From Ilex aquifolium (taxonomy: Eukaryota > Streptophyta > Magnoliopsida > Aquifoliales > Aquifoliaceae), in contig OX637392.1 of the NCBI GenBank assembly GCA_951799425.1, positions 39,570,593 to 39,634,592 on the forward strand: a stretch of 64,000 bases of DNA. Direction: 5' to 3'. A model generated the notes under the pieces. That model did no database searches. It had not been told where the DNA came from and saw only the letters and a list, made by a program, of their open reading frames with translations. The translations under genes and the position numbers were made by a program. Positions 45,613 through 56,592 of this stretch are shown one piece after another (within the stretch, counting starts at the first letter, position 1; the number at the start of each line of letters is the position of its first letter).

Positions 45613-45799
45613 GTTTTCCCTGTAATAGAGTTATTTTCAATGAAAATGAGCAAGCTCTTTCATCCATCCTCACATGGTTTCCAAAAAATGGAATATATAC
45701 GTATGTGAAACGGGCTCTATAGCTCAAGATAAGCTATTCAGCTCATAGGGGCCGGAATGAGCTCTACAGCTCAGGCTAATCTCTTTTGCTTAATTACAT
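45613..45799 (+). other. Region after pol, no gene seen
   Basis: Non-coding, leading into the 55-bp repeat; GCTCTACAGCTCA-like motifs begin here. Confidence 0.4.
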
Positions 45800-46165
45800 A
45801 TACAAACGATAAGCTTCTAAGCTTATAAAATTCAAGATGAGCTCTTCAGCTCATAAACAAACGATAAACTTCTAAGCTTATAAAATTCAAGGTGAGCTCT
45901 TCAGCTCATAAACAAACGATAAGCTTCTAAGCTTATAAAATTCAAGGTGAGCTCTTTAGCTCATAAACAAACGATAAGCTTTTAAAATTCAAGATGAGCT
46001 CTTCAGCTCATAAACAAACGATAAGCTTCTAAGCTTATGAAATTCAAGATGAGCTCTTCAGCTCATAAACAAACGATAAGCTTCTAAGCTTATAAAATTC
46101 AAGATGAGCTCCTCAGCTCATATAAAAACGATAAGCTTCCAAGCTTATGAAACTCAAGATGAGCC
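45800..46165 (+). repeat. 55-bp tandem repeat, about 6.5 units, palindromic
   Basis: The marker ACGATAAGCTT recurs at 45806, 45861, 45916, 45971, 46018, 46073 and 46128: 55-bp steps, with one unit shortened by about 8 bp. Each unit has two palindromes, AAGCTTCTAAGCTT and GAGCTCTTCAGCTC. It lies between pol and the 3' ends of the antisense genes. Confidence 0.97.
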
Positions 46166-46316
46166 CCTCAGCTCATACATGAACATGCACGTTCAAAAAA
46201 AAAGATCTGATATTCAAAGAATTCAAGAATACAAGCGTTCACAAAAAAAAATATATAAAGAGAAACAGAGTTTGGCATTAATCAGAGAAGAAAGGGAGTA
46301 CAAGGAGGTAGAACTC

Positions 46317-47403
46317 CTAATCCTTCTTAAGCTGTGACTTCAGCTCGGCAACTTCCTCCTTCAGGCGAGCATTCTCCTCCTTCAGCTCATCCCTTTCTTG
46401 TTCAGCCTTATAGAGCGAGTCAAGAAGCTTCTGACCTACTGGGGTAAGAAAAATTGTAGAAATAGAGTCAGGTGAGAAGGAACCATCCCTCTTACGCTTC
46501 TTCGAACTTGCGCCAGTGTCCCCTTCCTCATCAGAGTCTCCTTCCTCGTCAGACTCAGAGGGAGAGGTCCAGGAAGAATATGGAACGGAGGAAAATTCAT
46601 ATTCAGTAGCCTCAGCCCCAAGCAAATAAAGGTTTTCATTCGTCATCAGCTCCGAATAAGTCCTAGGCTCTACAAGCCGCAACTCATCAATATTCATCAT
46701 ATCTGGAAAATCCAGATCAGGAGGACCTGCACAGCAAGAGTATAATAAGAATATATCTTCATGAGAAAAGTTCGAAGGATCTCAGCTTGAGCATACCAAT
46801 ACGAGAAAAACTCTCCCAGGATCGTGGAATCCTAGCATCAGGACAGCGCAGCTCAGGAGATCGCCAAGACTTCCCAGAAGCAAAAAAGAAGAGTTTAGAC
46901 CACCCTTCAGGATTGGAAGGAAGGTCTAGAACCAAAAGAGGTGAATCAAAGTGCCTCCAACGAAAGAAGTTGAAGCAGGGGGCATCATCTTCCTCGATCT
47001 CGAAGAAGTAAAGGAACTCGGCAACAGAAGGGAACCTACCATTGCCATACAGGCACCAAAAGAGGAAAAAGCTGACCATAGCAGCCCATCCTCGAGGGGA
47101 AAGGCGAGAGGGGCACAGGCCATAATGGGCAAGAACCCGCCCAATAGAAGGATGAATGGGAAGGCGAAGTCCCATGTCCAAGGCACCCTCAAAGAAACAA
47201 ACATCTCCTCGAGAAATATAATTGCAAGGCTCGTCAGGAGTAGGAACTCGCAGAGACAGGTCAAGCTCGGGAAAGAATCGCCTCTTGATGACTGCCAAAT
47301 CAGAAGGCTCTACTGTTGAAGGAGATAGGTAGCGACAATGCCACTTCCACTCGATGCCGAAAGAAGTGCGTTCCTTGAATAGAGAAGAAACAGGGACAGC
47401 CAT
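46317..47403 (-). CDS. Antisense gene 2 of Tat element (two exons)
   Basis: Exon 1 47403-46797 (MAVPVSSLFKERTSFGIEWK) ends IPRSWESFSRIG with donor G|GTATGC. Exon 2 46726-46317 follows acceptor GTGCAG|GT and ends LKSQLKKD at a stop; the join keeps frame. Exon 1 holds LRLPIHPSIGRVLAHYGLCP, WAAMVSFFLFWCLYGNGRFP and FFRWRHFDSPLLVLDLP, resembling the Pfam 'putative gypsy-type transposon' domain (PF04195, from memory). Exon 2 has an acidic SDEEGDSDEEGD run, a KKRKR signal (possible nuclear localisation) and a C-terminal coiled coil (about 40 residues). An upstream in-frame ATG at 47484 is possible; 47403 was preferred because the stretch before it looks like non-coding Ser/Leu. The function of this family is unknown. 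Confidence 0.75.
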
Positions 47404-48321
47404 CGAGATTACGATGAGGAAAGAAAGTGACAGCGAAGATTCAGGAAGAGACTCAGAAAATTTTAGCAAAAGTGAAAAAGACACAGGAGATGTTAGAAGC
47501 CTTGAGGAAAATCGTAAGCGTTTAGGAAACCAAGAACCACAGGAAAGGCAGAGTCGGCAGTCTTTTTGGTTTCCTAATTAATGAAGGTGGTTAAGGTTTT
47601 GGAAAACAGTTGGGTAAATGCGGGAAAGTGAATCAGCACAAGATGACCCCTCCCAACGCGTTCAATACCATCAGGAAATAAGTCAGAATATTCCCCATGC
47701 TTCTTCAAGTTGAGCTCAGCTCGGTTGGTAACCTAACATCTCCATAGCAAGCTCTTGAGACCTCCAGTTCCAAGAACCATGCTCACATCATGGATTAAAT
47801 GGGCTAGTACCTCTCAGGCTCATCGGTCTTCAAAGTATTTACATATGTAGCAATATGTCCCCAGCAGGTCAACTGCCGAAAGAGGTCAAGCATCAAGTTA
47901 TTTGCCATCTTTTTTCACATCCTGAAAGGACTCTAAGAAGACCTCTTGCTTTCAAAAGACTCAAAAAGCAAGGCCTCATGATCTCAACAAATCCTTAACA
48001 TACAATTAGCTCTACAGCCATTAATTTGGTACTTGAATAACTCTTCTGAACATCCAATTTTGATTATCTTGCTTGGAAGGAGAACTAAAAGAACTCCTTC
48101 AAAGCAAAGGGGGGTCAAGGGGAACACAGTCAGAGAAAGAGAAATGAAAAATAAAAGGAGTATAGGCAAGGAATGCAGACAAGAAAGACAGTTAACCTCA
48201 AAGGAATAAGCAGTGATGGAATAGCTCCAAAAATAAAAACAAAACCAGATGTGTGTTCAGCATTTACACCAATAAAAAGGCATATCCAGTATTTACATCA
48301 ATAATTTGAAAATATGGAGTC
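47404..48321. other. Spacer between the two antisense genes
   Basis: No ORF supported. It should contain the promoter and leader of antisense gene 2 and the terminator of antisense gene 1, but no clear motif is seen. A small repeat of ATTTACA(C/T)CAATAA occurs at 48261-48310. Confidence 0.5.
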
Positions 48322-51098
48322 CTAAGGTCTTGAAGGGGCAGAAGGGAAAGAGCCCGGTAAATCAGCAGAAGAAGTGTCTGTTGGACCAGCAGATGGGGCC
48401 TCTGGCAGAATAGCAGTCGAAGCCTCTAGAATAGTCGGTAGAGCAGAAACCTCAACTTCATTTAAAGCCCTCGTCACCAGGTCAGCAGAAAAAGGGGCTG
48501 CAGCAGAAAGGTCAGCAGGAGCAGGAGCCATAGAAACTTCAGAAGCACCCAAGGAAGCAGCAGATGCAATGATGGGAGTGTTTTGAGCTTGAACCCCAGC
48601 CGATGAGGTAGGGAGCTCAGGACCCGCAGGAACTCCTTCGGAGGCAAGGGTCGAGCTAGGCACCTCTGCCTCCTTGTCAACTGAAGCTCCCACATCTTCC
48701 TCAGCAGGAACGTCAAAGTTGAAGTCCAGTTCGGGGTAGGTTTCCTCTGCTATCTCCTGAAAAGCAAGCCACCCCTTAGCCCATTTAGTAACAACACCAT
48801 CCTTCAACTTGGCGACCAGATCATCCCTCTCCTTAACAGCTGCTCTCTGGGTCTCAAGCTCAGCAAGCAAGACGTCGTGTGCCTCCCCCAACACACTGTA
48901 TTCATTTTTTAGCTCGTTACAGGAACTCAAGGCCTCAAACTTCTCCTGGTTTACTTGGAGCCAAGCTTCGGTCTTGAGTTTAAGCTCCTCCGAAACCTTT
49001 TTGAGGTCATCTTTACTTTTCTTCTCCTCCTCTACGGCTTTCTTCTTCTGCGCCTCCAAGCTCTTGATGGTAGAAGCTTGCTTCTCCGCATGCTCTCGAA
49101 GACTCTGAAGTTGGGCTTGGAGGTCGTCATTAGCAAAGGTCAGCTCTGCAGCTTTGAATTCCCATGCTTTGGACGCCTTAACGGAGCTCTCCATGGAACG
49201 GATTCGACTCAGCAAACCCTTCACATGTATTGCCAGCTGAGGAAAAAACGCGATAAAAAACAGGGAGTCAAGAAAGAAAAAGGCAAGCAAACATAAAGTA
49301 GAAGCTTATAAAAGAATGATAGGATCTTACGGCTGTAGTCCCGTAAAGAGCTGAGTTAATGGAACTCTCGAGGGGCATAGTAGCATCCCTCAGAACGTCA
49401 GAATCAGGAATGATGGAAGTAATGGCACCTGCGGCTAGATCAACGTTGTCAAAAAAAGAGTCTTCACTCCCTTCTGCTTTAGGGAGCTCATTTCTCCCCT
49501 GTTTGGAGGTTGATTGGGATGGCTTGAAGGTGAGCTCAGATGAGCCAAGAGGAGGAGAGGTCAGCGGAAGACGAGGAATTAACCCCAGGGCCCCCTCAAC
49601 CTCAGATGACGAGGGAGAAGTCTGGTCATGGACATGAGCTCTATCAGAAGCCTGTTGATCCCCTGGTGCAAGAAGGAGTTCTGGGGCTCGAGATGAGCTC
49701 GATGAGGGGCAGCAGTTCCAGGAGTCGAAGCAAGAGAGCTCGATGGGTGCAAAGGAGCTCCTATAGCTAAGACAGGGATGCTGGGTGGCAATCCCAATCT
49801 CGGCATCTTAGCTCGGGTAATAGGACGGTTACCAGAGCCGACCTCTACCTTACGCTTGCTTTTACCCTTCAGCAGAGCTATTTTGGCTTTAATCTCTTCT
49901 TGGGATGGCTCCATCGAAGAAGAACCTAAAAGATATGAAAGAAAAATCAGCATTAGTCGAAATGAGCCAGTTAAGAAGGAGCAGGGGAAAAAGAGGAAGA
50001 TCTGAAATGAACAAGGAGAAAACTACTACCTGGCACCTCAGATGTAGCTACTGGGAGGGGAATAGGCGCTTTGACGGAAAGAGGAGTAGGGGATTCAATA
50101 ACTACCCCAAGAGGACTAAGCCCTTGCGCTACAAGGATAAAAGGTCTGATGAGCTCAAAATATCTCGTCGTATGACACCTCTCTAACCTCAGCAACACCT
50201 CTTCGTCCTTCGAACTAAGCTCAAGTCTTTCACCTAGGAACCAATACAAACAAAGCAAAATCAGAAAAGGTCACAAAGCCCGGTCGCAATCAAGGCTGGG
50301 CAAAGACTTACCCAGGTTTTCTGGGACAGACCAGGTCCTAGGGATTGGAAGAGTGTCTGTCTTATCTGCAGGATTGTATTCCCATTGTGAGCCTTCCACG
50401 AAAAAGAACTGTTTTTTCCAATGCTTGTGGGAGCTCGGGAGGTCAGAAATGATCACTTTAGTCTTTGTTCGTCTGAAGATATATAGAAAGCCCTCAGAGG
50501 GGTTGTACTTAACGTTGAAAAAGTGTGTAAGCAAGGGAATAGTAGGAACCCCAAGCTTGTGGATTTTGAAGAAAACAAGGAGACCCACCAAGATCCCCCA
50601 GAAGTTAGGAGGAAGCTGAGCAGGACAGACGTTGAAATGTTGAAGATCGCCTTTTATAAAGGGGTGAAGTGGAAAGCGCAGTCCATTTTCGAAAGCGGCT
50701 ACAAAGAAGCAGACTTTCTTGTGGACTTGAGAGACATATGGGGTATACTCGTCCGGACACCAGTATTTAACCCCCGGTGGGAAACCATAACAAGCACTCA
50801 AAATCTTCATGAGAGAGGGGCAGGCCTCACTACGGCCTATATTCTCTGCGTGACTAAAAGCAGACGACACCCCTGGGGCCGCAACACCTACACCACTCAC
50901 TTTGCCTTTCCCCTTGCTCGGAGCCACGGGGGGTACTGTAGAGGGTGGCTCGACAACAGATGCCTGAGCATCGACGGAGTCAACACCAGGGAAATTGTCA
51001 ATCTCCTCACCCACAGCTCCTAGGTCAGAGTCCCCTTCGATTGACTGATCTCCTAAGAGGGAAACAGAGGAAGGGGTGGCTCCGGAAGAAACAGACAT
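48322..51098 (-). CDS. Antisense gene 1 of Tat element (multi-exon)
   Basis: ATG at 51098 (MSVSSGATPSSVSLLGDQ). Exon 1 51098-50312 has a Ser/Pro-rich start, then LRFPLHPFIKGDLQHFNVCP, FWGILVGLLVFFKIHKLG and KKQFFFVEG, the same domain type as antisense gene 2; donor CTGG|GTAAGT. Exon 2 50233-50030 (ERLELSSKDEEVLLRLERC; acceptor CCTAG, donor CCAG|GTAGTA). Exon 3 starts at 49925 (GSSSMEPSQEEIKAKIALLK, basic KGKSKRK); a frame change is needed within 49580-49770. A later exon ends at a GCC|GTAAGA donor near 49329. The last exon starts near 49234 after CCTCAG (LAIHVKGLLSRIRSME), carries a long coiled coil (about 130 residues), an acidic region and an Ala/Pro/Ser-rich tail, and stops at 48322. Phases match at the first two junctions. 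Role unknown; gag-like or regulatory roles have been suggested for such extra ORFs. Confidence 0.75.
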
Positions 51099-51735
51099 AG
51101 TGGGACAGGAAAAGGGAAGCTTGAAAAACCTGTAGAGGGGAGGAATTTCATAAAAATACTCCTTAAGAACTCTGGGGTTGACACAACTATGAGCAATAAT
51201 AAAGATTCTAGCGGTGGAATAAGGGTCCAGAAAGTGGGGAAGATGAATCAGGGAAAAACCTCTGTTCCTAAAATAGCAGAATCGAAAAGTCCAAAAATGA
51301 AGAAACCACCTCAGACTCGAGGGATCCAGAACGAAAATAACAGATAAGGAGTCAAGAACGTACCTAATCGAGGGTGAACAGCAAGCCAAAGTTCGGAGGG
51401 AGTAAGCCACGCACACCAATTCGAAGGAAAAGGAATTTCAGCAAAGCCCTAGATTCACCGAAGGATGAGGAAGTCTGAATCCGTAAGGAAGATGGAAGAC
51501 GGATGGCTTGAAGATTCAAGGGGGAAAAATGGACGTTAATGTCAATTCGAAGGCATTTAAAGCCAACTGTACCGAGTGGAGAACGTGCGCGGGAAACGAG
51601 GAAAGGAAATGATTACCCATAACCGTCAGGAGCCTGTTCACACAAGAACCGAGGTCGGGAACCGGAGGTTGGCTATAACTAGACCTCAGCTCAGCCCCTA
51701 CCCAAGATCACTTGGGCTAAGGGCTGGGGGGAAAC
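51099..51735. other. Upstream region of antisense gene 1 and PPT
   Basis: Expected to hold the antisense promoter. No TATA box I trust; the open reading upstream of ATG 51098 (to 51419) looks like leader. It ends with the Tat PPT at 51719-51735. Confidence 0.5.
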
Positions 51736-52297
51736 TGATGGTACTCAAAATTAATCCTAAGCAGGAGCTCAGCCCAGGAGATCAGGTCCGGAGGTCGATT
51801 CGGAGCTCCAGAGATCAGAGGTCCGGAGCTCCTACTCCACCCAAGCAGAACGGCAGCCTGATCAATAGGGGAAGCAGTTGGGTGATAACTGGAATCTCCC
51901 AAATAGAAATCAAGCAACATCCCGAGCGGGAAACCCTTAATTGATCAGGATCCCCTCCTTAGATTAAGGGGGATCCCATGAATAGGGGGCTAGGATCTCG
52001 ATAGAGATCTTGGAGGACTAGGAGCAATATTATAAATACTGTACATAACCCCAAGGGAAAGGGGATGAATAAGCATTCAAGAATCATCAATAAAGGCAAA
52101 GGAGCAAGAGTCTCCATTAGGAAGAGTGGACTAGCCGAGCTCCCAAGCCGGTGAACCACTATATTTCTACGTGTTACACACATCACACCTCGGACAACTA
52201 GAGCATTCAACCACCAATTCACAGGCCTTGTAGCTCAGATCTGTTCCTAGCAATTATACTCTAACTCGCTGCTCATTCACGTGAAATAACACCATCA
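51736..52297 (+). repeat. 3' LTR of Tat element
   Basis: 562 bp, the same ends as the 5' LTR, followed by TSD ATGAC at 52298-52302. Confidence 0.96.
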
Positions 52298-52302
52298 ATG
52301 AC

Positions 52303-52912
52303 CTTTCACAAACAAACCCTCGGCTTGTGCATCAATGCCTTTACCATTCAATTTACTATATGACTCCTTAGAATTCAACGATGACTTCACATCAACTAAG
52401 AAGATCGAGTCTCTCCCATATAACGTTGAATAACAAAATTATCAAACGAATCAGGCAATGAGAAAAACACAATGGCTTTATCTTCATCCCCAATTTTGAT
52501 ATCAATATTTTTTCAAGTCCATAATAATTTTGTTAAATTCATTAGGATATTCAGTAATTGTCATTCCTTCCTTCATCTTGAGTGTTATAGTCGTTGATTC
52601 AGATACAAGCGATTGGTGAGAGACTTCTTCATACACAAACTGTCCAAATTTTTTCATAGCCCTTCGGTTTTGTCTTAATTGATGACCTCACGAAGAACCT
52701 CATCAATAAGAGACAACTGAATTGTACTGTGTTTTATCTTCAATATAAGAGACTTTGGTATGATCTGTCTCCTTGTATAAATATTAATCAATGGTTTTTG
52801 CAAAATCTTGCCAACGAAACAATACCTTCATCTTGATCTGCCACAAACTAAAATTATTCTGACCATCAAATTTTTATATCTCGAACTTTATTGTAGTCAT
52901 CCCAACACCAAA
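52303..52912 (-). pseudogene. Gag of copia A, heavily broken
   Basis: Minus-strand reading from about 52900: KFDGQNNFSLWQIKMKVLF is the TNT1-type gag start, followed by pieces resembling the UBN2-type gag domain (LYKETDHTKVSYIEDKTQ, YYGLEKILI, FSHCLIRLIILLFNVIWER) with many stops. It adjoins the PBS. Too damaged to give a clean frame. Confidence 0.75.
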
Positions 52913-52924
52913 GCTCTAATATCA
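52913..52924 (-). other. Primer-binding site, copia A (degenerate)
   Basis: Minus-strand TGATATTAGAGC, two mismatches from the iMet PBS, next to LTR start TGTTATGAACC at 52928. Confidence 0.75.
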
Positions 52925-53168
52925 GTTTGTTATGAACCAAGCCCACAAACAAAATAAACCAGAACGAAATATAAAAATATAACACACAAATTTTACGTGG
53001 TTCGGCTTAACAAACAAACCTATGTCCACGAACAAAACACAGTGGTAAGATTTCACTATCAAAGGTTCAAGATTACAAAGTTCTTGAAAGAAAGACAAGA
53101 GAACGTCCACTTTCTCTATTCTAATATTACAATAATTATTGGACCAACAAAATAGAGCAAACCAAATC

Positions 53169-55678
53169 TATAAACCTGGAAAAATTTAAAATTTTATTGT
53201 GAAAGGGCAAAATAGTAATTAGTCGTTAGGGTACAGGTTGAAAAATTGAATTTTTCTAGACCTTGGATGACGAAACGAACCTCAACGTTGGATTCGTCTC
53301 ACAAAATTTAGTTACTTAGTCAATCTTTGTTGAATTCCGAGACGGTCGAATTTTTTACAATTTATGATGCGATCGGGTGTCGTATGACCAAAATAAACAT
53401 GATCGAGATTTAATTGTGATACATGAAAAATAATTTAAAGTTAGTTCAATTAACATATATTGAACATAACACGGGACGAGATTTAACTGATTCGAGATGA
53501 AATCGGATCAGGAAAAGACAAGACGTGTGGCTTAATGATAGCCAAGTATTTGGAAGTATAAATAGGGGAGAAAATCTACTCAGCCCATTTCCGATAGAGA
53601 GAGATAGAAGAGAGAGATTCAAGGGTTTTCTTTCATCTTCTTCTTGCGATCTACGGCTCTCCGTTCGTCGGATTGCTTCAGGCCAAGAACAAGAATTGTT
53701 CTACGTGACGAGAGCTACATCTACGTACAAAAAATCGTGAGTTTCGCCGAAGTCTCAAGAATGGGATTTTTGGAAATCAAGGTTTAAAGTTTGGGTTGGG
53801 ATTCTTGGAGCTTCCTCTACGTTTATTACTCTTCAAGACGTAGGGTTTCTTTCCTAACTATGTTTATTTCCAACCTAGAGTTGAAATATGAAATGGGTAG
53901 GGTGTTAGAGATATAATCTCATGTATGTCACATACTTATTGTAGTTGAAATGTGGAAAATGGGTATAAGAATGGTTAAAATTAATTCTTGCATGAATTGG
54001 ATTTTGATGAAATTACTCATTGGAATTTTAAGATGAATGTGTTGATTGGGCATACTATGTGTTTACATTTATGTCTTAAAGGTGTTTGATAAAATACCTA
54101 TATTGATTAAGTGTGTTATTTGCATTGAATATGTTATAACATGCTTGGGATTGATGTTGGAAAATGTTGGTATATGCCTTATGATATATTGACATTGAGG
54201 ACTTGAGAATTTTTGTGGAATTGGGACATGTGCATAATATGCTCATGATATGTTGAACAAGACATTGGAATTTACAATCGTACATTTACATTGCATATGC
54301 ACAGGTAGCATCACATTTGTGCGCATGTGACATGAGTGTCGGTGTGTACATGGTTTTGATCAAACACCATTCTTGGTAGATGATGCGTAGACTTGGAAAA
54401 GTTGGACCAAGGTTCGACTGAGTCGCACGGGTTGCATTGAAAAGAGGGTTGGGGTTAGCAAGAACAGATAGATTATCCCTCGGGTGCAAGACCTGGTGAT
54501 TTGGATACGCACTCCGTTGGTATTGAGTCCATAAAGTGTGTTGGTGTACGCGAAGCCATATTGGTGGAAGTCCATAGATGTCATGTCGGTTGGGTGCTCA
54601 TTGGTGAAAATCTATAAATACCCACCCAAAGAAAGACTCGAAATTTATAAAATGGTCATTGAATGCGTAGCATCAATGACGGGGACTTAGAATGCCCGGA
54701 TTCATACGTATGGCATTGCATGTGTTATGGGAGCCGGTGAAAGGCTCGGGTTGCATTGCACGTGTGAGTCTCAACTTATGACATGACATGGCGTTGTGGC
54801 ATTTTCTTAAGTGAATGGTTGATTGTTGAATTGCATGTGAAAATTTTATATGCATCTGGGTTGAGAAGTAGCCTCTTTAGGAGATACCCTATTGAGTGTG
54901 GCTTATCCTTTATGGGAACAACAATTCAAGTGTGGGACAAGTGCCGGTGGATGGCTCTCATATGGGACCTTGTAGAGAAGAAATTGGAATTGTGGCTTTA
55001 AACTTACATTTTGTGAAACAATGGTATAAATTGTTTTGAATTTGTAATATTGTATAAAGGGTTGTGTAATGAACCTTTATGGACTATATTTTTATTGTAA
55101 AAGTGTGTTATGTGAGTTGGGTGAATGTTGTATAAATTTGGATGAGTTAAAGTTAAGGATTGGAAAAATTCTGGGCCCAGGTACTGGTACCAAAGTGACT
55201 AGGTACCAGTACCACGTTGTTGAAATGGGACAGGTACCGGTACCGGTACCTCGACATACTATTACCTAGATTTCAGAGAGCTTAGGTACACCGGTACAAA
55301 GGCTTCAGGTACTAATACCTCAATGGAAAGTGGGCTCAGGTATCGGTACCTTACAACTGGAAAAGAACCTGGAAGTAAGAGGTCTAGATACTGGTACCTA
55401 GTAAACAAAAGGCTCAGGTACCGGTACCACGTGAGGTAGGTACTATTACCTCTTCCAAAATTTTCAAATTTTGAAGTATAATTTTGCCAAGCCTTCTGGC
55501 CTTGAGCCTTCTTGCTTAAAGAATGTAATTGGTGAAATTCTAAGGAAAATTTGATGTATATAGGACCTTGGAATGGTCGTATGATGACGTGGTATCGAGT
55601 TATGCAGCATACACGGGTATTTTTGCGGGTTAATGGTTGATCAACGGGTTGAGAAAAGACCCCCGAATTTTGGTTGCA
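53169..55678 (+). mobile_element. Solo chromovirus LTR, 2510 bp, opposite orientation
   Basis: Starts TATAAACCTGG (degenerate TGTAAAACCCGGG) and ends GACCCCCGAATTTTGGTTGCA (degenerate ...GGGTTTTGGGGTGTCACA), so it is the same family as 5107-7555 and 22317-24664 but in plus orientation. Shared blocks: AAAGGGCAAAATAGTAATT near the start and GGGTTAATGGTTGATCAACG near the end. The TSD is not clear (AAATC and AAAGG), consistent with age. No gene. Confidence 0.85.
55178..55450. repeat. Degenerate GGTACCGGTACC palindrome array in the solo LTR
   Basis: About nine imperfect copies of (C/T)AGGTACYGGTACC spaced 20-45 bp. The best is CAGGTACCGGTACCGGTACC at 55231-55250. Same LTR position as the 5398-5512 array in the related solo LTR. 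Confidence 0.9.
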
Positions 55679-56037
55679 AAAGGAATTCCACGTGAAAATC
55701 CAAATCAAGTCATTGAAGACCAAAGCTATGCTTCACTTTTTTTTTTTTGGTCACTATTTTTGAACTTTTACAAGGCTATGTCTCACTTCACTTGGCAACT
55801 GGACAAAGGAAAATTTTCCTTTAAAGCTTGGCACCACTAGAGTCAAGTTGTGCCAAAAGACCTTTTCCCAACTAGCATTAAACTAATGTAGTATTGCAAA
55901 AGACTTCTCAAAGAAAAAAAGTAGCGTGTCCCACATGCCAATGAAGAATCATTGAGTTTGTTCCATGACAAACAGGCAAGTCAATCTCCAAATAGAATTC
56001 AATTAGAGTGAAATCCAAATACAAGCCATGATTAACA

Positions 56038-56209
56038 ATATAAGTGTTTTCTTGTATAGAAAAAATAAAAAGACTTTGACAATAACAAAGTATTAAAAGA
56101 AAACAACAGTTAAGACTCTTTTCTTGTAGGTTTCAATCGAGTTGTGCCATGTTATGTTTGACTCGTTTCATGTTCAAAAAATTTATTTCTTCCTAATAAT
56201 ATAGAGTTT
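56038..56209. other. Unassigned sequence between two copia elements
   Basis: 172 bp, AT-rich, no ORF; may be the host or older-element target of the copia insertions. Confidence 0.3.
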
Positions 56210-56567
56210 TGTTGGGATAGGTGACTCATATTTAGAGTATGGAGAGTTGCACCAGGCCCAAGAGGATAATGGACCAGTTGTTAGAGCGTGGGTGAAGACA
56301 ATTGGCCATCTAGCGGATCCGAATTACTACCGGGTCGAAGATAGGTCGGGGGTATGCCCCTCGCGGTATGGAGTAGCACGTGCCTTTGGGATGCCCTAAT
56401 TAGGGTTGTAACATATATAAGTTAAGTTGTAACCCTAATTCAATGTGGAATAACGCAGCCGCTCTAGGATTGTGGATGTAGGCTAGTTGCCGAACCACGT
56501 AAATTCTTGTATTCTTCATCTATTATTCGGTTTCACTGATTGTTCATTACACACATGAACCACAACA
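56210..56567 (+). repeat. 5' LTR of copia B, 358 bp
   Basis: TG...CA ends, followed at 56570-56581 by TGGTATCAGAGC, an exact iMet PBS. No second copy in the window to confirm it. Confidence 0.82.
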
Positions 56568-56569
56568 AT

Positions 56570-56581
56570 TGGTATCAGAGC
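56570..56581 (+). other. Primer-binding site (tRNA-iMet), copia B
   Basis: Exact TGGTATCAGAGC, two bases after the LTR. Confidence 0.95.
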
Positions 56582-56592
56582 CTTGTTTAATA

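Larger units (their letters stand above)
39481..52297 (+). mobile_element. Tat-lineage Ty3/gypsy element with antisense genes, 12.8 kb
   Basis: LTRs 39481-40042 and 51736-52297 (both 562 bp, about 13 differences by eye), TSD ATGAC (39476-39480 and 52298-52302), PBS, gag, protease, RT, RNase H, a second archaeal-type RNase H, integrase. Then 6 kb of extra sequence with a tandem repeat and two antisense genes, and a PPT (51719-51735, AAGGGCTGGGGGG). The second RNase H and extra antisense ORFs are known traits of the Tat lineage (Tat/Ogre/Retand). Breaks: TGA at the gag end, a protease/RT frame change and one extra base in integrase. Confidence 0.96.
17091..56037 (-). mobile_element. Ty1/copia element A (TNT1/Tork-like), expanded to 39 kb by insertions
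   Basis: On the minus strand in correct copia order: 5' LTR (52928-53168 plus 55679-56037), PBS 52913-52924, gag 52303-52912, GAG-pre-integrase 38980-39475, integrase 37864-38306 and 19171-19477, RT and RNase H 17430-18470, 3' LTR 17091-17280. LTR homology is direct: CAAAAGACCTTTTCCCAA and CCAATGAAGAATCATTGAG occur at both 17091-17280 and 55850-56037. Insertions are a CACTA element, a MITE, a Tat element and a chromovirus LTR. Its own sequence totals about 4.6 kb. Many stops and frameshifts are present. Confidence 0.88.
52928..56037 (-). repeat. 5' LTR of copia A, split by a chromovirus LTR
   Basis: Own sequence is 52928-53168 plus 55679-56037, about 600 bp, starting TGTTATGAACCAAG and ending CATGATTAACA on the plus strand. 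The second part matches 17091-17280. It is interrupted by the solo LTR 53169-55678. Confidence 0.8.

Noticed and set aside
45800..46165. CRISPR-like array of regular repeats
   Set aside because: Units are contiguous 55-bp tandem repeats without unique spacers, inside a plant retrotransposon.
50523..51023. Plus-strand ORF of 166 codons opposite antisense gene 1
   Set aside because: A shadow of the antisense exon, with no recognisable motif and no splice context.
55679..55710. CCAAATC near 55702 as a target duplication of the solo LTR start at 53169
   Set aside because: It would place the LTR end at a sequence not ending in CA and 20 bp past the recognisable end; treated as chance.
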